Below are positions 46,691-55,300 of a DNA stretch of 64,000 nucleotides, one piece after another (within the stretch, counting starts at the first letter, position 1; every line of letters begins with the position of its first letter). Both the position numbers and the translations under genes were made by a program. The notes under the pieces are model-generated. The model was not told where the DNA came from, searched no databases, and saw nothing but the letters and a program-made list of their open reading frames with translations. Source of the stretch: Bradyrhizobium liaoningense (GTDB taxonomy: Bacteria > Pseudomonadota > Alphaproteobacteria > Rhizobiales > Xanthobacteraceae). The stretch lies in NCBI RefSeq assembly GCF_018130955.1, contig NZ_JAFCJM010000002.1:227350-291349 (forward strand), in the 5' to 3' direction.

Positions 46691-47418
46691 GCGTTCACCT
46701 CGGTCACTTCTGGGGTCGGTTTCTTGCGGCGGATCAGCCACCACACGCCGGCGAGATCCATGATCCCGATCCAGAGCCGGTCGAAGAAGCCGTAGTTGGA
46801 CACGCCGGAGCGGCGCGGCCGGTCGATCACGTCGACATAAGCAATGTCAAAGCCCTCGCGGCGCACCAGCGCCGGCAGGAAGCGATGCAGCCCATCGAAA
46901 TAGGGCAGCATCAGGAATACATCGCGCCGGAACGCCTTCAACCCGCACCCGGTGTCGCGGGTGCCGTCCTTCAAAATCGCGTTGCGCACGCCGTTGGCGA
47001 TGCGCGACTGCAGCTTCTTGAAACCGGTGTCCTTGCGGCCGACGCGCTGGCCTGCGGCGAGACCGACGCGCTCGCCCTTCTCGACCGCCGCGATCAGGTC
47101 GGGCAGAAAGGCCGGATTGTTCTGGCCGTCGCCATCCAGCGTCGCCACGATGGACCCCCGCGCCGCCCGCACGCCGCTGCGCACCGCCGCCGACTGGCCG
47201 CCTGACCTGATATGGCGGAGCTGGCGCAGATTGCCGCGCTGTTGCATCAGCGCGCCGAGCCGTTCGCCCGTCGCGTCCGTCGAGCCGTCGTTGACGTAGA
47301 TGATCTCGTAGGCCCAGCGCCCGTCGAGTGCAGCCGTGATCTCCTCGATCAGGGGCGCGATGTTGTCGGCCTCGTTGCGCACGGGGACGACGATGGAGAC
47401 CGCTGGGGAGGACGACAA
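46687..47418 (-). CDS. Glycosyltransferase family 2 (polyprenyl-phosphate sugar synthase-like)
   Basis: The 243-residue GT-A enzyme has VSIVVPVRNEADNIAPLIEE, IIYVNDGSTDATGERL and the metal-binding region VATLDGDGQNNPAFLPDLI. LKAFRRDVFLMLPYFDGLHR and RPRRSGVSNYG follow. This is the pattern of DPM1/ArnC/RgtE-type synthases that load a sugar on a polyprenyl phosphate. The ArnT-like gene upstream would use that lipid-linked donor. Confidence 0.9.
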   Translation of the reverse strand: MSSSPAVSIVVPVRNEADNIAPLIEEITAALDGRWAYEIIYVNDGSTDATGERLGALMQQRGNLRQLRHIRSGGQSAAVRSGVRAARGSIVATLDGDGQNNPAFLPDLIAAVEKGERVGLAAGQRVGRKDTGFKKLQSRIANGVRNAILKDGTRDTGCGLKAFRRDVFLMLPYFDGLHRFLPALVRREGFDIAYVDVIDRPRRSGVSNYGFFDRLWIGIMDLAGVWWLIRRKKPTPEVTEVNA

Positions 47419-47481
47419 TGGTGTGCTCGTGGTTGGAATGGGCCCGCGGGAGGAACCGGTCCGGACGGCAGGCAGCCGCTT

Positions 47482-48327
47482 TTATGGGGCGGATGACCCG
47501 TGGGCAACCCTTTTGAAGCGGCCGAAAGCCGGCCCCGGAAGGGCCAAAATCGTGCCGTCGCCGCGGATGGCGAAGCCGAGACGCCGTGCGGCGAACCAGT
47601 AACGGACCGCCATGGCGCCGACGATGCCGACCAGCGCGCCGCCCACGACGTCGCTCGGGTGATGGGCGAGCAGCACCAGCCGCGTCAGCGCGATGACGAT
47701 GGCGTAGGTGAACATGAAGACCCGCAGGCGCGGCCATAGCGCGCCGACCGCGAAGGCCAGCGAGAACGCCGTGAGCGCATGTCCCGACGGCAGGCTGAAA
47801 TGCGCTTCCGTGCCCTGGAACGGGATGAAGTTGTACGGATTGGCCGTGCCGCCGACAAAGGGCCGGCCACGGCCGATGGTGAACTTTAGCACCTCTCCAA
47901 TCAGGACCGAGACGCCGACGGAGAGGAAAAGAAACTGCAGTCGCGTGCCGAGCCCGAGCCACAGCGCACGCGAGGTGCCGTGTTTGCTGGCTGCGACCAG
48001 CGCCACGACCACCAGTGCTGCGGCCAGCGCCCACAGCACATAGGCGTCCTTGCCGAAGTCGGTGAGGATGCGGATCGGCCACAGGCCGGGCGTGCCCCGC
48101 GCCGGCATCAGCTCGATCTCGGTCTTGTCGAGCAGAAGCATCAGCACAATGATCAGGGTCGCGCCGGCCGCGGCGAGGTAGAGCCAGTGCCGCGCCATTT
48201 TGCGCGCAGCCTCGGCGCGACGCGAATGCGACGGCGCGCGCACGAGCTGCGCCAGCGAACGCCCGGAGACCGCGAGCAGTTGCATCGGGTAATTTTGGCG
48301 ATGCGGGATCTCGGCCGGCGCAGACAT
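47482..48327 (-). CDS. PAP2 family membrane phosphatase
   Basis: The 281-residue protein has about six TM helices and all three PAP2 motifs: KFTIGRGRP, SLPSGHALTAF and TRLVLLAHHPSDVVGG. Possible substrates are undecaprenyl pyrophosphate or lipid A phosphate (LpxE/LpxF-like); the operon favours the latter or recycling of the polyprenyl carrier. It starts immediately after the ArnT-like stop with no gap. Confidence 0.9.
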   Translation of the reverse strand: MSAPAEIPHRQNYPMQLLAVSGRSLAQLVRAPSHSRRAEAARKMARHWLYLAAAGATLIIVLMLLLDKTEIELMPARGTPGLWPIRILTDFGKDAYVLWALAAALVVVALVAASKHGTSRALWLGLGTRLQFLFLSVGVSVLIGEVLKFTIGRGRPFVGGTANPYNFIPFQGTEAHFSLPSGHALTAFSLAFAVGALWPRLRVFMFTYAIVIALTRLVLLAHHPSDVVGGALVGIVGAMAVRYWFAARRLGFAIRGDGTILALPGPAFGRFKRVAHGSSAP

Positions 48328-50070
48328 TTACTCGGTGCCCTCGGAGCGGTAGATCGCGATCGAGATCGCGCGCCCTTGCGAGAAATTATAGCCCTCGATC
48401 CGCGCACCGACCTTGTAGTGCAGACCGATCGCCTCGGCGCGCTGCACGAAGCTGCGCTCCGAGCGCTGCTCGATCAGCGCATAGCGGCAGCTTCCCTGCC
48501 TGAGGAAGTCGGCCGCACCGGAACCGTCGGTCAATAGCGTCGACGTCCCCGTCATAAAGACGAGGCTGGGCTCGTGATAGCCGGCGGATGCGGCCTTCGG
48601 CCCGACGCAGGTCACGTTGCGCAGTGCGCGTGCGATCTCCTGGCTCGGAAACAGTGGCGTCAGCGACGGCAGCACCACGCCATAGATGGCGAAGGCGAGC
48701 ATCAGGGCCGCGACCAGCGCGTTGAGCAGCGAGCGCTCGGCGCGGTTGTTGTCGTAGAGCCACCAGGCGAACAGGCCGAAGATCAGCGCCGCCGCGATGA
48801 ACGGCCATGCCGCGAACGCCGGCTGCCGCGTCAGCATGACGGCGCCGACCACGGCGCCGATCGAGGCGAGTGCCGGAATCGCGAACCACCAGGCGGCGCC
48901 ACGCATCAGCCAGGAACGCGACAGCACCCGCCGCTCCACCGCGCCGGCCGTGAGGATCGCGATCGCAGGGTACAGCGGCAGCACGTAATGCGGCAGCTTG
49001 GTCAGCACCGCCTCGAACACGATCCAGGACGGGATCAGCCAGGCCAGAAGATATTGCGCGCCGGGCTCGCGCCGCGCGCGCCAGACCGCCGGCGCCGCCA
49101 TCGCCGCAAGCGGGGCGCCGGGCCAGAACGTGATCCAGAATAGCAGCAAATAGAGGCCGGGCGGCGCGCCATGGGATTCCTGCGCGCCCAGCTTGCTCAG
49201 CATGTCGCCGCCGACGGAATCCTGGAAGAACGCCTCGCCCGCCCGCCAGAAGATCGCGATGAACCATGGCAGCACCAGCACCAGCGTCCACATCAGGCCC
49301 CAGAGCGGCCGCAGCCGCCACAGCCAGGAGGCATCGCGGTCCTGGATCGCCAGCGCGATGATGGTGAGCCCTGCGAACATCAGGATCAGCGGGCCCTTGA
49401 GCAAGATGCCGGCGGCGATCGCGGTCCAGAAGATCGCAGGATACGTCCAGGGCGGATGCGCCTCGTCCTCGCCGCGCTGCCAGGCGAGATAGACCCGCGC
49501 CATCGCGCCCATCGCCGAGACCACGGTGAGGAGCAGCATCGCGTCGGTTTTGGCGAGCCGCGCCTCGACGCCGAGCAGGACCGAGGCGCACATCATCAGC
49601 GCAGCGAGGATCGCGGCACGGCGCGTGACGAAGCCGAGCGCCGCCCAATAGGTCATCAGCACGGCGCCGATCGCTCCGAACAGCGACGGCAGGCGATAGA
49701 CCCAGATGCGGAGTTGGGCCCGCGGCAGGCCGAGCGCACTCGCCGCGTCGACGGCGGCCGATTGCAGCCAGTAGATGCCGACCGGCTTCTTGTAGCGGAC
49801 GTCCTCCTGGAAGCGAATGTCGACATAGTCGCGGCTCTCGACCATCTGCTTGGTGGCCTGGGCGAAGCGCGCCTCGTCGCGGTCAACAGGCGGAATCGTG
49901 AAGAAGCCGGGCAGGAAGATCAGCAGCGCGCAGATCAGCAGGAAGCCCACCGCGCGGCCATTGCTGGCGGTGACGGCGTCGATCAGGCCGACGAGCCGAC
50001 TGCCCGGATTGACGGGGTTTTTCGGCTCGCGCGGCTCTCCAAAACGGGGGCGGGCATGGGTCTCGACCAT
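48328..50070 (-). CDS. ArnT-like glycosyltransferase family 39 membrane protein
   Basis: The 580-residue polytopic protein has the PMT/ArnT signature PPVDRDEARFAQATKQM (about residues 60-77) in the first periplasmic loop. KKPVGIYWLQS follows and about 12 hydrophobic segments are present. Such enzymes move a sugar from a polyprenyl-phosphate carrier to lipid A or other acceptors at the periplasmic face. It is first in the operon with PAP2, GT2 and LAB_N; the rhizobial Rgt galacturonosyl or mannosyl systems are the closest functional analogy. Confidence 0.9.
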   Translation of the reverse strand: MVETHARPRFGEPREPKNPVNPGSRLVGLIDAVTASNGRAVGFLLICALLIFLPGFFTIPPVDRDEARFAQATKQMVESRDYVDIRFQEDVRYKKPVGIYWLQSAAVDAASALGLPRAQLRIWVYRLPSLFGAIGAVLMTYWAALGFVTRRAAILAALMMCASVLLGVEARLAKTDAMLLLTVVSAMGAMARVYLAWQRGEDEAHPPWTYPAIFWTAIAAGILLKGPLILMFAGLTIIALAIQDRDASWLWRLRPLWGLMWTLVLVLPWFIAIFWRAGEAFFQDSVGGDMLSKLGAQESHGAPPGLYLLLFWITFWPGAPLAAMAAPAVWRARREPGAQYLLAWLIPSWIVFEAVLTKLPHYVLPLYPAIAILTAGAVERRVLSRSWLMRGAAWWFAIPALASIGAVVGAVMLTRQPAFAAWPFIAAALIFGLFAWWLYDNNRAERSLLNALVAALMLAFAIYGVVLPSLTPLFPSQEIARALRNVTCVGPKAASAGYHEPSLVFMTGTSTLLTDGSGAADFLRQGSCRYALIEQRSERSFVQRAEAIGLHYKVGARIEGYNFSQGRAISIAIYRSEGTE

Positions 50071-50120
50071 TGGTTCCGCATACGCTGAAACCGCCGACCC
50101 GACAACCGCTTAGGGACGGG

Positions 50121-52316
50121 TCATTGAATTCGAATGACGACTGTGTCCGCGGCGCCCGTGGCGTCGATCACGGTGAGGCGCGCAAAGCCCGGCCCGGGCG
50201 GATCGATCAACCTCTGGCGCCGGCTGCCGATTTCGCCAAGCGCGGTGCCGTTGACCAGAATGGTCATCGGCAAAACGCCGCCGGCGACCTTGACCGGCAT
50301 GGCGGCGGCCTCGGTTCCGCTGGAACGGTCGACGTCGATCCGGGAACCGTTGAGCGGGAACTGGATGTGCGGCGCCTGCTCGCCGCTGGCCCGGACGAGT
50401 TCCCCAACGGGGCGGAACCGCCTTAACGGCAATGGCAGCTTCGTATTGGTCGCGACCAGCGTGCCCTTGGGCGGTTTTGGCAGCGCCGCCGGCAGCTTGC
50501 CGGAGCGGGCGAAGGCGTCGAACAGGATCGGCGCGGCCGCCGTCCGGCCGATCAGGCCGGGAACCGGGGCCCCGTCGGGCCGCCCGACCCAGACCCCGAT
50601 GGTCATGCGGCCGTCGAAGCCGACCGACCAGGCGTCGCGATAGCCGTAGGAGGTGCCGGTCTTGAAGGCGATGCGGTTGTGGGCGGCATTCTCCGGCGGC
50701 GGCGTGCCGAGCAGCACGTTGCCGACCTGCCAGGCCGCGACCTGGTCGAGTAGCCGCATCGGCTCCCGGTCGTCCTTGCCGGTGATGACCTCGCGCAGCG
50801 GCTTGGTGGTTCCGAGCCGCGCAAAGCCTGCATAGAGCTGGGCGAGATCCTGCAGCGTGACGCCGACGCCGCCGAGGCCCATGGCAAGGCCCGGCGCCTC
50901 GTCCTTGGGCAGCACCAGGTTGCCGCCGGCCTGCCGCAGCCGTGACGCCAGCCGGCTCGAGCCGACACGGTCGAGCAGCACGATCGCCGGCACGTTGAGC
51001 GACAATTGCAGCGCCTTGCGCACGGGCACCGTGCCCTGGAAGGTCATGTCAAAATTTTCCGGCGCATAGGAGCCGAAGCGGACAGGGCGATCGTCGATCA
51101 GGCTTTCGGGATGGACAAAGCCGTCCTCGAAGGCGAGCCCGTAGATGAAGGGTTTTAGCGTCGAGCCCGGCGAGCGCAGCGCGCGGGTCATATCGACCTG
51201 CCCTGCCCGCGTCTCGTCGAAATAATCGGCCGATCCGACCCGCGCCAGCACGTCACCGCTTTCATTGTCGACGACGATGATGCCCACGGAAATGTTCGGT
51301 CCGAGCGCAAGGGCGCGATCATGTGCAAGCGGCTCCAGCACCTTCTGCAAGTTGGCGTCGAGCGTCAGCTTGATGATGGGCGTGTCCTTGATCGCATTGA
51401 GCGCCGTGTCGGACGCATGCGGCGCCAGGATCGGCATCGGCTTGCGCAGCTTTGGCACCGGCACGGCCTTGGCCTGCTTCGCATCGTCGGCGCTGATCTG
51501 GTGCTCCGCGACCATGCGATCGAGCACGCGGTCGCGCGCTTTTCGAGCGGCATCCGGAAAACGATCGAGCCGCCGCGTCTCCGGCGACTGGGGCAGCGCC
51601 ACCAAGAGCGCCGCTTCGGCGAGCGACAGCCGTTTCGGCTCCTTGCCGAGATAGGCGATGGACGCGGCACGAATGCCTTCGAGGTTGCCGCCATAGGGTG
51701 CCAGCGCAAGATAGAGATCGAGGATCTGGTCCTTGGAAAGCGTCCGTTCGAGCTCGATCGCGCGCACCATCTGCCGCAGCTTTGCCGACAGCGAGCGCTG
51801 CCGCCGCGGCTCCATCAGCCGCGCAAGCTGCATCGTGATCGTGGACCCGCCCGAGACGATGTGGCCGCGCGTGCCGAACTGGAGCGCGGCGCGCCCCATC
51901 GCCAGCGGGTCGACGCCACGATGCGACTGGAAGCGCTGGTCCTCATAGGCGAACAGCAGTTTTAGATAGGTCGGATCGACGGCGGTCCTGGCCTCGACCG
52001 GCAACCGCCAGCGGCCGTCGTTCATCGCGTAGGCGCGCAGCAGCTTTCCGTTGCGGTCGACGATCGTGGTCGAGACCTGGCGCGCCTCGTCGAGCGGCAG
52101 CGGGCCGAGGGAGATTACCCAGCCGACGAAGGTGCAGATGGCGAGGATGAAGGCGAAGGCGGCGAGCGAGAGAAACCGCAACGCGCGCGCCCCTCTCCGC
52201 CCGTCATGGCCGGGCTTGTCCCGGCCATCCACGTTCTTGACCGACGCACCAAAGCTCGTGGATGCCCGGGACAAGCCCGGGCATGACGACTGAGTGTGTG
52301 GTGCGGTCTCGGTCAT
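50121..52316 (-). CDS. pbpC: Penicillin-binding protein 1C
   Basis: The 731-residue bifunctional murein synthase has a TM segment (about 47-66) and a GT51 transglycosylase with YEDQRFQSHRGVDPLAM. The transpeptidase has SPGSTLKPFIYG (SxxK), LSLNVPAIV (SxN) and FKTGTSYGYRDAW (KTG), and a C-terminal PBP1C beta domain ends the protein. The first ~38 residues are encoded by a dispersed palindromic repeat. A TTG at 52181 after GGAGAGGGG would start just past it and is the better physiological start. It follows the alpha-2-macroglobulin gene by 26 bases, the usual pair. Confidence 0.93.
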   Translation of the reverse strand: MTETAPHTQSSCPGLSRASTSFGASVKNVDGRDKPGHDGRRGARALRFLSLAAFAFILAICTFVGWVISLGPLPLDEARQVSTTIVDRNGKLLRAYAMNDGRWRLPVEARTAVDPTYLKLLFAYEDQRFQSHRGVDPLAMGRAALQFGTRGHIVSGGSTITMQLARLMEPRRQRSLSAKLRQMVRAIELERTLSKDQILDLYLALAPYGGNLEGIRAASIAYLGKEPKRLSLAEAALLVALPQSPETRRLDRFPDAARKARDRVLDRMVAEHQISADDAKQAKAVPVPKLRKPMPILAPHASDTALNAIKDTPIIKLTLDANLQKVLEPLAHDRALALGPNISVGIIVVDNESGDVLARVGSADYFDETRAGQVDMTRALRSPGSTLKPFIYGLAFEDGFVHPESLIDDRPVRFGSYAPENFDMTFQGTVPVRKALQLSLNVPAIVLLDRVGSSRLASRLRQAGGNLVLPKDEAPGLAMGLGGVGVTLQDLAQLYAGFARLGTTKPLREVITGKDDREPMRLLDQVAAWQVGNVLLGTPPPENAAHNRIAFKTGTSYGYRDAWSVGFDGRMTIGVWVGRPDGAPVPGLIGRTAAAPILFDAFARSGKLPAALPKPPKGTLVATNTKLPLPLRRFRPVGELVRASGEQAPHIQFPLNGSRIDVDRSSGTEAAAMPVKVAGGVLPMTILVNGTALGEIGSRRQRLIDPPGPGFARLTVIDATGAADTVVIRIQ
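52201..52289. repeat. Palindromic repeat, family D, inside the 5' end of the pbpC frame
   Basis: The arms CCGTCATGGCCGGGCTTGTC and GACAAGCCCGGGCATGACGA are near-perfect inverted copies around a ~48-base centre. It is a common extragenic element of Bradyrhizobium; here the open frame of pbpC runs through it. Confidence 0.85.
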
Positions 52317-52342
52317 GTGCGTCTACGCCTGTTCACCATCAC

Positions 52343-55300
52343 TCACTTCGCCGGCCGCACCTCGACCGTGCCCGTCCCCGTGCGGCCGTAGCGCGAGGGA
52401 TTGTACATGTCCTCGACATAGGCCTGCGGCAGCACATATTTGCCAGGCGAGACGGCGCGCACGACATAGGCGACGGTGAACACGGCGTCCGAATCCGAGG
52501 CGCGATCGATCGCCGCGGTGAATCGGTCGTCGCGGAACTCGGTATCCTCCGGCTCCTCGCCATTCTCGATCCAGTCGAGCGTGCCGCTATCGCCTGATGA
52601 CACCAGCTTCGGGTTGTCGATCTCCAGACCGGCCGGCAGATAATCGGACACCATGATATGCCCGTATTCCGGCTTGGCCTCGGTGATCTTCAGCACCACC
52701 GCAAAACGCTGGTTCTGCTTCACCTTGCTGATGTCGGCGGGCTTGCCGTCGAGCGTAAAATAGCTGCGCTCGATCTTGAAGCCTGCAGAGGCGGCGGGCT
52801 CCGGCGTCACCGGCGAGCCCGACACCGAGACCACCGCCTGCACCGGCGCGTCGCCAGTGTTGGTGATTTTCAGCGGCTTGCCCTCCAGCGTTGCCGACTT
52901 GTAGCTGCGATAGAGCGCGGTCTTGACCGGCTGGCCATCGACCTCGATCGACAGGTTTTCCTTGGCAAGTGCGCGCGCTGCCAGCACCAGCCAGGCATTC
53001 TCCTGCGTCGAGGTGTACGGCGTAAGGCCCCGCGCGGTCTCGACACGGGTCACGGCCTGGGTCAGCGTCGCCTTCGGCGCATTGCCTTCGCTCGCAAGCG
53101 ACACCAGCGCCGCGGCGTCGCGAAGCTGCGAGCCGTAGTCGGTGCGGCCGAACTCCAGCGCCGGCTTTGGCGCGAGGCTGTCGAGCGCGGCACCATAGAC
53201 CCGCTCGGCGCGGTTACGGTCGCCGACCAGTGCCAGCGCCGCCGCCAGTTGCGATTTCGCAATCGGGGTTGCGAGGTTGCCGAGCTTGGTGTCCGCGAGA
53301 TAGCGGAGGTCGCCGATCGGGGCTGCGCCGTTGCGCGCGAGCACGTAGAGGCCGTAGGCGAGATCGCGCCCGCCGTCCTTCTCCGGCTCGTTGGCGTTCA
53401 CCACCGAGTTTCTGATGCGGTCGAGCGCGTTCTTGAACAGCACGTCCGGCACCACAAAGCCCTTTTCACGGGCCCGGGTGAGGAAGTCGGTCACGTAGGC
53501 GTCGAGCCAGGCGTCCTCGCCGCCCGCCGACCACAGGCCGAACGAGCCGTTGGAACCTTGTCGCGCAAGGAGCCGCTCGATCGCGTCGCGGATGCGCTGG
53601 TCGACCTCGGTATCCATCGCCAGATGCGCGCCGGCCGCGAGCTCGTTGACATAGAGCAGCGGCATAGCGCGGCTCGTGATCTGTTCCGAGCATCCATAGG
53701 GGTAGCGGTCGAGCGCCTTCAAGATGGTTGCGGCATCGAGCGCAGTCGAGAGCGACGCGGAGACGGAGACGCTGCCGGTGCCCGGCACGAGGTCGGAGAA
53801 CATGTCCGACGTCAGCGTCAGGCTCTCGCCCTTCGCCAGCGTCCGGATCGAACGCCGCGCCAGCACTTGCGTCGCCGCCTTGACGTCGAGCGCATAGTGG
53901 CGCGCCAGCGCAAGGCCGTTCGGGCCCTTGATGTCGACGTCAAGCGTCGCCTGCCCCGCCGCGGTCGCGTCGAGCGCCAGCGAGAACGAGTTGCGCTGCT
54001 TGGCCGCCAGCTTCACGGTGGTCGCGGGATTGCCCGTCATCTTCACGGGACCGCCGGTCTTCACGTTGATGACGTAATCGCCGGCCTGTCCCTCGACATT
54101 GTCGATCTCGAGATTGACCGTGCCGTGGTCGCCATTGAGCAGGAAGCGCGGCAACGTCGCCGTCAGCACCACGGGATCGCGGATCACGACGTCCGTGTTG
54201 GCGCGGCCGAGCTTGGTCGCTGTCCAGGCAACCGCCATCACGCGCGCGGTGCCGGCGAACTCGGGAATGTCGAACGAGACTTCCGCGGTGCCGTCGGCTC
54301 CGACCGTCACAATGCCCGAGTAGAGCGCGAGCGGCCTTTGCGCCGGCGGCGAGCCCTGGAGCTCGGCAGCTCCGGCGTCACCGCCGGACTTGATCTGGCC
54401 GCGCGTGCCCTGCATGCCGTCGATCAGTTGCCCGTAGAGGTCACGGATCTCCGAAGTCATGCGGCGCTGGCCGAGATAGTAATCATCCGGCGCGGGCGGT
54501 TTGTAGTTGGTCAGGTTGAGAATGCCGACATCGACGGCGGCCACGACGATTTTTGCGTCCTCGCCAGGATTGAGCCCGTCGAGCTTGACCGGGATCTTCA
54601 GCGCCGCATTCGGCCGGATCAGCGCCGGCGGCGTCAGCTTCACGGCAAGCGTCCGCGCCTGCTTGTCGATGCCGAACCATTTCAACCCGATTGCGCGACC
54701 CGGCATGCGCTGGGCGGCCGCATCGAGCGGACGACGCAGCGTCGCCACCACATAGGCGCCGGTGCCCCAGTCCTTGCCGACGGTGAACTTGACCTGCGCG
54801 GTGCCTTCCCTCACGTCCACGGTCTGCGTGGTCAGGAGGCGATCGCCGAACACGTTGATGGTGAGCTTGCCGGCACTGCGCGCATTGACCGACACCGTCA
54901 TGGTGTCGCCGGACGCATATTGCGGCTTGTCGATCGAGGTCTCCAGCAGGTCCGGCGTATCGGCGGAGCCGTCGGAGTACCAGCCGACGTCGAACTGCAC
55001 GGAGGTGACGGGCCCGTCGGTATCGTTCGACTTCACATCGAGCCGGTAGCGGCCGGGCCGCGGCGTCAGTGAAATCCGCGCCGGCTTGTCGGCGGCAACC
55101 ACGAGTTCGCCGTCGGCGACGCGCGCGGTCGACTTGACCGGCTCGTACTCCCAGTAATTGTTCTGGCGATACCATTGGTACCGCGACTCGACCTTCAACA
55201 GCTCATAGCGCAACCCGTCGCGCGGCAAGGTCTTGCCCTCGGGCGAGACGAACACGACGTCGAACTCGGCCTTGTCGCCTTCGGCCACGCTCTTGTCGCC

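Noticed and set aside
52658..55072. Plus-strand open frame of 804 codons
   Set aside because: Antisense shadow of the alpha-2-macroglobulin gene, arising from high GC and third-position bias.
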